64,000 nucleotides of DNA from Stereocaulon alpinum (taxonomy: Eukaryota; Ascomycota; Lecanoromycetes; Lecanorales; Stereocaulaceae). Below the pieces are notes generated by a model that saw only the letters and a list, made by a program, of their open reading frames with translations, did not search any database and was not told the origin of the DNA. Positions 38,521 to 49,832 of the stretch are shown here, piece after piece (the stretch's first letter is position 1; the number at the start of each line of letters is the position of its first letter). The position numbers were made by a program, and so were the translations under genes. The stretch is taken from NCBI GenBank assembly GCA_018257865.1, contig JAEUBA010000058.1, forward strand, positions 1-64,000, read 5' to 3'.

Positions 38521-41390
38521 GAGTAATAATAACTAGTTTAGAAGTAGGTAGATAAGAATTATAAAAGTAAGAAGGTAGTAATAAATATAAAGGGATTAGA
38601 TTTATTAGACTTTAGAGATAATAATAGTATTAATAAGCCTAACGAGAAAAGGAGCGACGATATTTATAAAGGTCCCTTTAGCGATAAGAATAAGTTTAAA
38701 TTTTAGCGGTCTAAAGCGGTTAACTTATACTAACTAATAACTATTAGGAAGGGGTAGAAAGAGGAGGGGGGTAGGAAGTAGAGTAAGTAAGCACTCTACT
38801 TAGCGGATATAGAATTATAAGTAATAATAGAAGGGAATAGGCGTGTATAAGTACTATAAGTAGGAATAAAAAGCAGGGATTAAGAGTATAGAATAAGAGT
38901 AGAAGGGCAGGGAGAATTATTAGAGTAATATACTAAAGAGAGATATAGTACGAGGAGTGGTATTAATTAAGTAATACGAAGTATAGGATATTTGGAGTTA
39001 ATATATAAGATATTCGAATTAAGGGTAAACGGCAGCCTACTATAAGAGGTAACCTATATTAAAAAATTAGTAACGGAGTTTATAGTAAGTCTTATAATAC
39101 TATAATACGCTAAGAGTCTTGCAATACTATAAGAACGAGTTATATATAAGATATTAGAATTAACATAGTAACTTACTATAATAGGTGACCTACTTTATAA
39201 GGTAACCTACTATAATAGGTGACCCACTTTATATAAGGAAGATATTATAACGACGATAGGGTTTCAGCCTACTATAGTTACTCTACTATATTTACTTTTA
39301 CTTCGGGAATCGACGCCTATAATAATTAACCTTAATCTTTTAAGCTTTATCCTTCCTATATATAAGTAAACTATACCTCCTCTATTTAGATAATAGCTTA
39401 ATTATTATTATCCTTAATAACTCTATATAAGGAGGAAGGTATACGGAGCCTATTAGATATAAACCTAACCCTAAATCTCGTTATCGCTATATACCTTACT
39501 TAGGCCTTACTATACGTTTAGGAATACCTCTTAAAATACCTCTAGAATATTACTATACCTCTTATATACTTTTATAAGGATATAAGGAAGATAAATACTA
39601 TTAGGGGACTTAGAGGAGGTAGAGATAAGTTAAAAAAAGAGGTAGAGGATAACTATATATATTAAGAATAAGACTAATAGCAGATAGTAAGAGCTTAATA
39701 GTTAGAAAGTATAAAGAGAAGGGGAGGCTTAATAAAGGTCTAGAAGGTATTAGGAATAAAGGTTTAGAAGATAACTTTAGGAAAAGACGGGTTAGGAAAA
39801 GAAGTTTAGAAGGTAAGGTTAGGAGTAGAAGTAGAAGGTTAAATATTAGGAGTAGAAGATTAGAAGGTAATAACGGGATTAATAAAAGCTTAATAATTAG
39901 AAAGTATAAAGAGAAGGAGAAGCTTAATAAAGGTCTAGAAGGTATTAGAAATAAAGGTTTAGAAGGTAACTTTAGGAAAAGACGGGTTAGGAAAAGAAGT
40001 TTAGAAGGTAATATTAGGAGTAGAAGGTTAGAAGGTAATAATAGGATTAGGAGTTTAAAAGGTAAATTCTTAAAAGGTACTCTTAAGAATAGGAGTTTAG
40101 ATAGAGGTTTAGAAGGCACTTATAGGACTAAGAGTTTAGAAGGGAATAAAAGTTTAGAAGATAAATATATAAAAGCTACCTTAAAAGAGGAAAGTAAGGG
40201 AGGTAGATAAAGATATTAGAGAATATTTTATTAAGGCTCTAAAGAAGATAGAACTTAGATAAGTAGTAGGAAAGATATTAAATATATTAAATCTACTTAA
40301 GGAGGAATCTAAGGCCCCTAAAAATACTAACGTTTAGGACTTTATTATATTAATATATAAGGCTCCGCGTAAACGGAAGATAGCTACGGAATAGCGAGTA
40401 GAGCTAAAGTAGATACTAAAGTTATTAACTAAAAATCTAAAGATAGATAAGGAACTATTAGATATTAGTCTAAAATAGTTACCTTAAAAGGAGAGATACC
40501 TAGAAGTACTATATTACTAGAATCTAAGAGGCTAATTAATAGCTAACTACTACTATTTAGGAAGAATAAAAAACCCTAATAGAGATAAATATATCTAGTC
40601 GGAAAATATCTTAAGGCTAATACTTAGGGATAATAATATATAAAAGTTTAGACTAAAAAATAAGTTACTATCGGTATTAGAAGTTAAGAATACCTAATTA
40701 AAATACTAGCTAGCCGAAGCTAGACTATAAATATAAGTAACTTAACCTACTAAAGTAGAGACTAAGGCTATTAAAGGAGATTATACTATTATAAAGGACC
40801 GCCCTATTATAGCAGGTCGCTAACGGGGAGTTAGTACTCCGCCTCTTAGTACTTCGGCTCTTAGCTATATCTATAGGAAATATTATCGCTAAATATCCGC
40901 CCCTCCTAAGTATAGTTCTATAAAGGCACCTATTAATAGGATAATATTTTCGAGTTACTAGTCGCGTATATAGTATATAGTAAGGACGCTAGTAAGGCCT
41001 AGTATATACTAACGCCTTATAAGTAAGCTGCTATAGTATAATATAGGATAACTTATATATACTAGGTTACCTAATAAGTCTAAAATAATCTTTTTAGTAT
41101 ACGCTTATAATTTTCTAAGGATAATATATTTTACTAGAAATATTAATACTACTATAGTATCTAAGTAGGGATACTAGTTACCTTAGGTTACTAAGTCTTT
41201 AGAATATAACTTTACAGATATTAATTACTACTTAATAAATTCTACTTGATTTAGCGTTAGAATAAAATTATTTAGCTATAGTACTAAGAGGGAGGGGGGA
41301 ATCCTTTATCAGCCCTATAGCTAATTAGTTAGCTTTAAGCACTTAGCTAGACTTCTAGAATTCTAGCACTTAGATAGATTATCCCTATAC
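38521..41390. other. Unassigned RIP-mutated sequence to the island edge
   Basis: CA/TG depletion continues to about 41390. Two short direct copies of an ACTATAATAGGTGACC motif sit at 39172-39190 and 39206-39224 (34-bp spacing). A plus-strand frame at about 40380-40790, if stops are ignored, is charged and helical, followed by a Ser/Arg-rich part, but I cannot assign it. Gypsy B's 3' end and LTR should lie here; I did not find a partner for it. The composition change at about 41380-41420 is the right edge of the island. Confidence 0.6.
39693..40050. repeat. 195-bp direct repeat
   Basis: A unit starting GCTTAATARTTAGAAAGTAT occurs at 39693 and again at 39888, almost identical for about 160 bp. 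Inside each unit are smaller repeats built on GTTTAGAAGGTAA and AGGAGTAGAAG. The purine-rich strand encodes nothing convincing; the long open frame on the opposite strand (39610-40119) is Leu/Pro/Ser-only and reflects composition. Confidence 0.8.
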
Positions 41391-41748
41391 CATAATAAAG
41401 TTAACCACCTAACGTCGCTATTTCATTGCTTTTCATTTGCCTATTATAGCACGAACAACCTAAGGCGCCAAGGGCGCCTGATTGAAGATGTGGCAATATC
41501 ATGGGCGCTGTATTTGTAACGGAGGCAAACTTGCAATACATTATTCCTACACTCAATGTCGCCTTACTGGTCAGCTTTCATCTTGCCCCGCCCTCAGCAG
41601 CTTGCCGACATCCCCTCATTGTCACCTTCGAACGCGGTATGTCCAATCTCCGTCACCATCACCACATCTCCGTATGTACTCCGGATGATAAATCTTGAGT
41701 CTACACCCCTGTCTATTCTACACAAAGGGTGACCTATAAGCAAAAAAG
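41391..41748. other. Intergenic, island edge to receptor gene
   Basis: Normal base composition resumes here with frequent CA and TG. It is the upstream region of the NACHT gene. I see no gene in it. Confidence 0.6.
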
Positions 41749-44700
41749 ATGGTAGACAAGATGCCTGCTGAGAAGCACTCAGCCCTACCAGCACAACATT
41801 ACGTGCGAGACAACCCCACTCTTTCAACTCAGCTCTCAACGAGCAATAGACTACGCTATCTCGGAAAAGGGGATGGTGCTAGGTTGGTTGTCAACAACTT
41901 GGGCGTGGATGAGATTGCTCCACTAAAACGCTCAAACACGGCAACTACGTTAGTATGATACTCCTTGATCGGGAGACGAAGCTAACAAATTGACTTTCTC
42001 AGACGCGCAGAACATCTTTGGACCAAAGCCGTTGGGTTGTTGAGCAATGAAGATCGCCAGCAGATCGACTTTTCTCGTACTGATAAGCTGTCGCCGCTGC
42101 ATGATATTCTTGCACTCGTGGAACAGCAGAAGGATTCTTCACTACAGAAACAAATCAAGGTACAAAGAAGCAAAACAGAGTCGATTATTCTGCGGGATCA
42201 ATTCGCCAAAATCGCAGAATGGGTCAGCAAGTTCATTGGAGTTGGTGATGCACTGGCCCAGTATGATCCAGCCCACGCAGCTATCCCTTGGGCTGCTGTC
42301 AGATTCGTACTGCAGGTATGTGTTCACCGGACGCCTTCCTGTATAGGTGCGCCTGAACATCATCTACAAAATCTGGTTTCTAAAGATCATTAGGCAGCTA
42401 TCAATGAGAGTCAGACGTTTACAAGTATGCTTCAAGGCCTTGAAAATGTCTCGAGTATCATCACTAGATACTCTATGGTGGAGACAATATACTTGAGAAA
42501 CGTGTCAAAGCTTGAAAACACGCTTTCCCAAGCAATTATTCGACTATACACGTCCGTTCTCGTCTTTCTCGCCTACTCAAGGAAGTACTATAGACGCTCT
42601 ACTGCTGGTAAGAGCTACGCACCATTTGAATCGGCAATTGCTACTGAATAAACCCATAGAGCGATTTGCTAGAGGAGTCGTCCAAACGGAAGAAATGAGT
42701 GTAGGAAATTATCTTCAGAGGATTTCGGACGAGGAGGGTGCCGTTGAGAGCATCGCTCGTATCATGAACGAGGAATGTGGGTCTACCAACACCATGCTCT
42801 TTAAGCCATGCTGATTTCTACAAGATATGCGGGAGATTACCGGGTTCATGAATGGAAACTTGACTACTCTACTCGATAGCGTAGGAAGACTCCGTGAACA
42901 AGTTCAAAACCTGCAAATCAGCGTCGACAAATCTTCATCACTTGGGGAGTCAGGTCGGGTGCAAGTACTCGAATGGATCGACGCAGTTTTTACCCACGAC
43001 GATTTTGAAAGAGCGTTGTTCGCCTGTAGACCAGGAACCTGTGACTGGATCTTAGAACGACAAATGTTCCAAGACTGGATGAGGCCGAAGCCGACCTCAA
43101 ATGCTGCTAGTATACTCTGGATCCATGGCTACCCAGGCTTTGGAAAGACGATCCTGGCAGCAAGGTTGACTGAATATCTGCGACATCAACATACAATGCA
43201 AGTGGTGTTCTTTTTCTGCTATTTTGGTGACGAAAAGAAGCAACAACCTATGAGCGTTATTCGCTCGTATATTGCGCAGTTGGTAATGTCAAGTAACAGC
43301 GGTTTCGAGATCGCACGAGAGACGTATGTAGACCGCGTGTCTTCAAAAGCGACAGAGAAGGATCTGTGGCTCCTTTTCGGAAGACTCATCATGGGCTTGC
43401 GAGATGTTGTGCTTGTCATTGACGGCTTCGACGAATGTACTAGAGCGGAGCATGGCTCCAGGCATCACACCAATCTAAATGTCCGTGAAAGGTTCTTGGA
43501 TCAACTAGAGGTATCTATCGAATATACTGGCACACGCGTCTTGTTCATAAGCCGGGATAATGCCGATATCCGTATTCGCTGCCGGCGTAATCAACAGAGC
43601 CCCAAGCCAGCATCCCTCCGCTGGCTACCTTACGAAATCACGCGTAACGATACGCAAGGTGACATTCAGCTGTATGCGGAGTGGATAGTCGCACAGACTT
43701 TGAATCACAAACAGGATGAGGATCTCAAGAGTGACATCACTGCGCGCCTGGTGCACAAGTGTGAGGGCATGTTCCTCTACTTACATCGCATTCAACCAAA
43801 ATTGAAGTCCAACTCGACGAAGAGCTTCGCTAAGCTACAAAGTGTCATTGCTGACATGCCCTACGGACTACACGAAGCTTACGAGAGAGAGCTCAGAGCA
43901 ATAAGTAGCCTTGATAACGAAGATAGAGAACGCGCGCTCTCAATCCTTCGCTGGGTACTTTATGCTGAAAGACCACTCACCGTGCGAGAAATGGCCGAAG
44001 CACTCCTTGTCCCAATAAAAGAAGATAATTCTCTAGAAGATTGGTTCCCTCAAGATGATTTGCCAGAGGTATGGAATGATTTCTCGGCCATGGACCAAAT
44101 TACCGGCCTCTGTGGATCACTAGTGGACCTCCGAGGTCTAGGAGTGGGGAAACCCATTGCGGACCAAACGGTCCATTTCGTGCATTTCTCCGTCAAAGAG
44201 TACCTTTCAGGAAAAGTGAAAGACAATTTTTCTGAACTCGCAGGGGAATACTTTACAGACAGTGTTCGCGCAAATGATTCGATCACACGAACGTGTCTTC
44301 TTTATCTTTGCTTCAATGACTTCAAGCAGTGGAACCATTTGAGCGAAGCACAATTCACCAGCAGAATTTCGAATTATGCCTTCTTGCGCTATGTAGTCTG
44401 GTGTTTGAGACTACACATGGATCGATCCAGACCTACATCAAGACCCGTCGTCCGACTATGCAATATGTTCTTAGATAGAAAGTCTGAACGGTGGCTCTCA
44501 TTCTCCAAGATCGAAGCGGCTCAAGTAGCAACCATATACAGATCCAAGAGCGAAATTGAGGCTTCATTTCGGTCTCCTTTATACTATGCTTCGGCTTGGG
44601 GTGTGCTCGGAACGATGCAGTATCTCCTAGATTGTGGAGAAAAGGTTAACGCTGTGGGTCGCGAGCATGGAAGCCCAATCGAAGCAGCAGCCAGCAACGG

Positions 44701-46378
44701 TCATATTGAAGCTGTGGAGCTACTGATTAGCAACGGCGCGAATGTCAATCCGGTTGACGACACCAGTGTTTGGCGCAATCCGCTAAACGCCGCCGTAGCC
44801 AATGGTCACGACCAAATAGTTGCGTTACTTCTAAGTCAGGGCGCAAGCATAAACAGTCATGAAATCACGGAATTCTACCCCATTATAACGTTGGCAACAC
44901 GGTCACTAAGCAGGGTATCAGAGCATACTACCTGCACGACGATCCGCCGTTTGATCGAGTCAGGCGCTGATGTTGAGGCTACGAACCAAACAAGCGAAGG
45001 ATCGACCGCACTGCACTACGCAGCTGTGCAAGGTTCAAAGGCAGTTGTAGAGCTTTTACTTGACAATGGTGCACGTATCATGCGCTGTAACAAACAAGGG
45101 GCGACTGCGCTCTCTGACGCAGCCAGATTGGGAAGGGACGTAATTGTTGAGACTCTGCTGAAACATGGAGCTGACTGCAACATGGGTAAAGAAGACAACC
45201 GATTTGCTCTACACTGGGCTATAGGGCTCAATAACGAAGCGGTCATAAGAATGCTGTTACGATACGGAGCGTCTGTGAATGCACAAGATGGATCGGGAAA
45301 TTGCCCATTACACTTAGCCGCGGCAAGGGGAAGACTTGCTGAAGTCAGAATCTTGTTGGAGCACGGAGCTGACATCTACCAAGCCAGCTCCGGACACTCG
45401 ACTGCTCTCCACATCGCCGTGGCAAAGGGCCGAAGAGATGTTGCCACTTTACTACTAGATCGCGGGGCTGAGATCAATGCTGCCGGTAATGGCAGACAGA
45501 CTCCGCTGCATATTGCAGTATCTCATAACTACGAGGATATCGCTGCATTACTCCTAGAACGCGGAGCGGACGTCAATGCTGCCAGTGATGATGGACGAAC
45601 TCCGCTACATATCGCAGTATTTCATAACCACGAAGATGTCGCTGCTTTACTCCTAGAATGCGGAGCGGAGATCAATTGTACTACCACATTAGATTCGACC
45701 CCATTACACATGGCTGCAGATTTTCCCAACAGTTCAATTACAGCATTGCTGATCAACAAGGGCGCCAATGTAAATGCTAAGGATCATGCTGGTAATACGC
45801 CTCTTCAGAAATCATATAGAAGTCACGAGGTCGCGGCACTCCTCCTAGCTGCGGATGCGGATCCTACCATTATGAATTGCTACGGCCAGAATTGTTACCA
45901 TCATGCATCACGGGGATGTTGGGAGACTTCGTCCATTCCACTTATCCTTGCGACTAAATATCCACGTCAGGATACGCGGGCTAAAAAGCGTAGACTGCAT
46001 CAGAGCGTTGATCTCTATGCCAAACGGCTCGAACACGCATCAACCGACGATCGATGGCATCATTATGAACGGATTGGCCATTGCTTGCTTCATTTAGGAG
46101 ACCGGGATGACTCTTGCACAGCATTCGAGAGACAAAGAGATGAGAAGCCCAGATACGCCTGGATTCGATGCGACTCTTGCGGTCTTAGACTGCCACAGTC
46201 TGCGCCCATTTCTGGCCAGCGCTTTGTCTGTTCGACATGTACAGACGTTGATCTATGCCCGCAATGCATGCAGGAGTATAAGATCAATGGAGGGGTTGGA
46301 ATGAAGTGCCCTGAGAGCTGTGAGAACCATGAATACTTGCAGGTCCCGAGCGATGGATGGAATAACCTTCCAGCCTGA
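41749..46378 (+). CDS. NACHT-ankyrin-ZZ receptor (fungal NLR)
   Basis: A STAND-class receptor of the type that mediates non-self recognition and heterokaryon incompatibility in fungi. Exons by frame and splice signals: 41749-41948, 42003-42315, 42394-42607, 42660-42776, 42825-46378, giving 1465 residues. The N-terminus (about 68-180) matches the NACHT_N domain (LWTKAVGLLSNEDR; IPWAAVRFVLQ). The NACHT NTPase has Walker A GYPGFGKT at 383-390 and Walker B VLVIDGFDEC at 477-486. About a dozen ankyrin repeats span roughly 865-1312, the middle ones near-identical (TPLHIAV, ALLLERGADVN). A ZZ-type zinc finger closes the protein (about 1390-1455; CDSC, CSTC, CPQC, CENHEYLQVP). Introns 1-3 have good signals. 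The fourth (42777-42824, donor GTGGGT, 48 bp) is weaker; without it an in-frame TGA at 42812 would end the protein. The ligand is unknown. Confidence 0.88.
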
Positions 46379-47280
46379 AAAGTAAACAAGTTGGGTGAGA
46401 CAGAACAGGTGTGGCTTGCCAGGCTGATACAGACCTATGGAGCTGACGTGGAGATATGAAGCCGTTGGTGATTGGCGGTTCCAGTATGGCGGTTCCAGTA
46501 TGGCGAAAATTGATTTGATGCAACGAATGACAACTAGTCTAGTGACCCCTACAACGCCGACGTCTTTCAACCATCTTCTCCCTTGCAAGGAAGCTGTACT
46601 TTCTATTAGCGAGCTGTATTATAATTATCCTGCCACAAGTGATCACCATCTAATGAACTATACACATCTAATCTAAGTGTAAAGCAGCAACCCTAGAAAC
46701 TCCGGCCAGTATGTTCTTTGATACTTCAGAAAACACACTTGAAATACTGCATTATTCAAAGAGCATGGGTGAGTCCACTATTACGCCTACATGCGACAAT
46801 CTCGGAGGAGATGTTATCATCTAAATAGAGTGAGAGATCTTCTCGTCTCGTTAGAGGGGTATTTGATCATCTAGTCAGCGCATGTTGGTTCATCCCAAGG
46901 CACGCTCACAGATGGGCCATCTGACACCATTCGAGGAGACAGTCCAAAGATTTGACAAAGGCAATAGAGTGAAACCCAATTGCTTTTACTTCGGCACCCT
47001 CACACTCTCACTAATTGAGTCAAGGCCCGTCTGCTTGTGAGTATGCGTGGCAAATACCACTGCTGAAATCTCCACCCTTCAGATTCCCTAGTCGGATATT
47101 CTCTACCTCAAGCAGTTGAACAAGATTTGTCAACCGAAGAGAAGTAGCAAGAAACCAGCTTGGACCCTGCATTCAACCGATTTACCCCACCAAAATTACA
47201 CCCAAAATGCAAGTTTGTCTGCATCAAACAGCCGGAACCCCACCATAGCTCCAATAGCAACAAATCACCCTGAATGCAAT
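46379..47280. other. Intergenic, NACHT gene to deaminase gene
   Basis: About 900 bp with no supported gene. The frame of the deaminase stays open back to about 47116 without an ATG, so the first part is taken as 5' leader. Weak open frames here lack family features. Confidence 0.55.
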
Positions 47281-48578
47281 ATGTCACAATCCTTCACAAG
47301 CCCCGTCGACGCAGCATTCACACTTTCCCTCCCAAAAATCGAACTCCACGCCCACCTAACCGGCAGCATAACCCCGCAATGTCTCCACGAAATATGGACG
47401 CAACGAGTGCAATCAGATCCGCACTGTCCACTGGGTGATCCACTAGAAGTCCTCTCGAGATCCAAAACATGGAACATATCTACATTCTTCCCCCTCTTCT
47501 CCTCATACATCTACACCCTCTGCTCCACGCGCGAAAGTATAATTTACTCCACCAATTCAGTTCTCCAAGACTTTAGAAACGATGGCGTAGTTTATTTGGA
47601 GCTGAGAACGACACCGAGGAGTTCAGAGAGTGTGAGTAAGGATGCATATGTGGCATTGGTGCTGGACTGCATTGAAAACTTCACACACCGTGAAGAGATG
47701 CACACTTTCCTCATCCTCTCCATCGATCGCCGCAACACCCTCTCCCAAGCACTAGAAGTCGTCGACCTAGCGTTGACATACCGCAGCAAAGGTATCGTAG
47801 GCATCGATCTCTGCGGTGATCCCACTAAAGGCGATGTGTCGGTCTTCGCACCCGCGTTCGCGAAAGCGAAACAGCATGGTTTGAAGATAACGTTGCATTT
47901 TGCTGAAGTGCCTGCGTCGTCGACGGAGGTGGAGTTGGAGGCGTTGCTGGGGTTTGGACCGGATAGGGTGGGGCATGTTGTTTGTGTTGAGGAGGGGGAG
48001 GAGGTTGTGAGGGAGATTGAGAGGAGAGGGGTGGGGGTTGAGTTGTGTGTGAGCTGTAGGTCATACTCCGAAACCGTCCCAACCCAAGCTCTTATTCCGA
48101 TTGGAGTTATGAGAGCATTGTTTTAACGAGCAACTGGTGGGGATGTTAAAGCTATGTGCTCCCGAGATGAAGTTTTGTTATCCAGTCGCGGATTTAGTGG
48201 TACTTTCTCATCTCTGGATTTTTCACAGGTAACGTGCAAGCGGGTATGACGGAGGGCGGTATTGAGGGACATCATTTCGGGTGGTGGTGGAGGAGGCAGG
48301 GGGCTATTGCTTTATGCGTAAGGAAACCTACGTACCCCTCCGTTGGTTTATTGTCTCTTGCTGATTCCAGGGACTAGACTGACGATGTGGGGTTCTTTGG
48401 GAGTACGTTGAGCAATGAATATCTCCTCGTGGCTAAACATTTTGGCTTAAGCCAGAACGAGCTAGTAGAGCTCTCTACTCGGGCGATTGGGTGCATCTTT
48501 GGTGGCGAGGATGAGAAGGAGAAGTTACGGAGTTTGCTGGACAGATTTCGGCATCAACGTTGTCAATCAAAGGAATAA
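47281..48578 (+). CDS. ADAL-type adenosine/N6-methyl-AMP deaminase
   Basis: A zinc-dependent deaminase of the adenosine deaminase superfamily, closest to the ADAL/MAPDA branch, which in plants and animals removes the N6-methylamine from N6-methyl-AMP to give IMP. Exons 47281-48055, 48229-48317 and 48378-48578 give 354 residues, about the usual ADAL length. The zinc and catalytic motifs are all present: LPKIELHAHLTGS (HxH), LHFAEVP (His and Glu), DRVGHVV and TDDVGFFG, with SNEYLL after it. Introns use GTAGGT...ACAG (173 bp) and GTAAGG...CTAG (60 bp); splicing restores VELCVSCNV and LCTDDVG. The ATG at 47281 is the first in frame and gives MSQSF, 22 residues before the zinc motif. Cytosolic; nothing suggests a signal peptide. 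Substrate is inferred from family only. Confidence 0.9.
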
Positions 48579-48847
48579 TCTGCAGGCACTCAATAATCTA
48601 CGAGAGCAACCAAAAAGCTGCAAAGGTATGTCTAGGGGCAGGTTTTCAGCGAAATGGGACATCTGAAGAGCTGAACGTAACGAGCTGCATGGAGCGAAAG
48701 AGGATGTACCATTGAAGCATCGAATACGCCTGACATCATTGGCGTGGATAAGTGAAAACGGGTAGCTCGTTTGAATGATCATGCTTTTACAAGAAGAACG
48801 AATGGCCCAAGTGCAAAGGCTTTGAGTCGAAGTTGTAATGACGTGCA
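48579..48847. other. Intergenic, deaminase to oxidase remnant
   Basis: Short stretch with no recognisable gene; it may contain unrecognisable upstream parts of the oxidase pseudogene that follows. Confidence 0.5.
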
Positions 48848-49157
48848 TACTTCATCGGCACTTTCGTCGTTGGCATGGAAGGAATGCATTCGCGGGAAGA
48901 CGCTGAGTTCAAGGCAATGGCGCATTGGTTGATCAAGACGCTGATCAAGGATTGTGCGGACACGGGTGGGCGAGTATAGGACGCATTTGGCGTCAATGGA
49001 TTAGATTACTGAGATGTATAACCGAGATGATTGGGCGCTAATGAACCTTTATGAGAGGATCCAAGATGCGTTAGACCTGGACGGGGTATTGGCGCCTGGC
49101 AAGAGCGGAATTTGGCCAGATATTGATGATAGGGACGCGTTCAGGAGTAAGGTGTAG
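48848..49157 (+). pseudogene. C-terminal remnant of a VAO-type FAD-linked oxidase
   Basis: The end of a vanillyl-alcohol-oxidase-family flavoprotein. One frame (from 48848) reads VVGMEGMHSREDAEF and LIKTLIKDCADTG. After a frameshift near 48967 a second frame reads GEYRTHLASMD, then a TAG stop at the place where the family has Gln (MDQI). It goes on to YERIQDALDLDGVLAPGK and SGIWP, the conserved C-terminal signature, and ends at a TAG at 49155-49157. The missing FAD-binding domain, the frameshift and the nonsense codon mark it as dead. CAG-to-TAG is a C-to-T change in a CA context, as RIP makes, though ordinary decay could give the same. Confidence 0.8.
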
Positions 49158-49349
49158 CCGGGTATGATCTCAATGTCCGTGAAACATATTGACGGCCTAT
49201 TTGTAATATTGTCTTCGGTTTGAAATCTTCCGGTAGTGACGGAATTATTAGGATATAAGGGTACGGATACTCTCGAGCGTTGAAGTATCAGTGGAACGAT
49301 TCATTAAAACACGCCATTAATATTGCCCATATTATGAAAGAATGACACC

Positions 49350-49832
49350 TCATTCGAACCTCTTCTTGACCTCGCCAACAAGTTCTTCCAGACTCTCCAA
49401 AAATGTAATGCCATACTTCTTGCAAACGATCTGCACATTCCCTCTCTTCCAAAACCCCTCCGGACAAGCCACGACCATCTTCCCCGAAGTGGCAAACAAT
49501 CCCAACTCAAGCAGACTGATTGGTGAGGACGTCTCAGGATCGAAGTACATAGCAATTACATCTGCCGCCTCCTGCATCTCCAACTCCCAATTGACCTGCT
49601 CCGCGAAGGGCGCACAAGAGATCTCCTCTTTCCAACTCGAGTCCCAATCTGAGCGGCGAGGATTGAGGATTGTGATTGGTAGAGTGGAGAGCGAGGATAT
49701 CATAGAAATCTGCCAGTTTTCCGCATGATCCCCTGCGATGCTGCCGGCGAGGAAGACAGACTTGCCTTTCTTGTCGAAGGGATCAGGCGCGCGGATGACA
49801 CGAGCTTTCGAAGAGGGTTTGAATGATGCCAT
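49350..49832 (-). CDS. Nucleoside 2-deoxyribosyltransferase-like protein
   Basis: A single-exon gene of 160 residues belonging to the nucleoside 2-deoxyribosyltransferase-like group (Pfam Nuc_deoxyri_tr2). Relatives cleave or exchange the N-glycosidic bond of nucleosides or nucleotides. Visible motifs are the first strand SVFLAGSI (about 25-32), NPRRSDWD (about 57-64), EQVNWELEMQEAADVI (about 77-92) with the expected catalytic acidic residue, and SPISLLELGLFATSGK (about 101-116). It ends close to family length and starts at the ATG at 49832. It converges on the deaminase side of the cluster, with only the oxidase remnant between. Together they suggest nucleotide salvage or sanitation, but shared regulation cannot be shown. 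No signal peptide. Confidence 0.85.
   Translation of the reverse strand: MASFKPSSKARVIRAPDPFDKKGKSVFLAGSIAGDHAENWQISMISSLSTLPITILNPRRSDWDSSWKEEISCAPFAEQVNWELEMQEAADVIAMYFDPETSSPISLLELGLFATSGKMVVACPEGFWKRGNVQIVCKKYGITFLESLEELVGEVKKRFE

Noticed and set aside
39610..40119. 169-codon minus-strand open frame of Leu/Pro/Ser/Phe
   Set aside because: The composition comes from the complement of the purine-rich 195-bp repeats; there is no domain, and it lies in the RIP island.
47116..47280. N-terminal extension of the deaminase frame
   Set aside because: The frame is open upstream but has no ATG before 47281, and the family starts about 20 residues before the LPKIELHAH motif.
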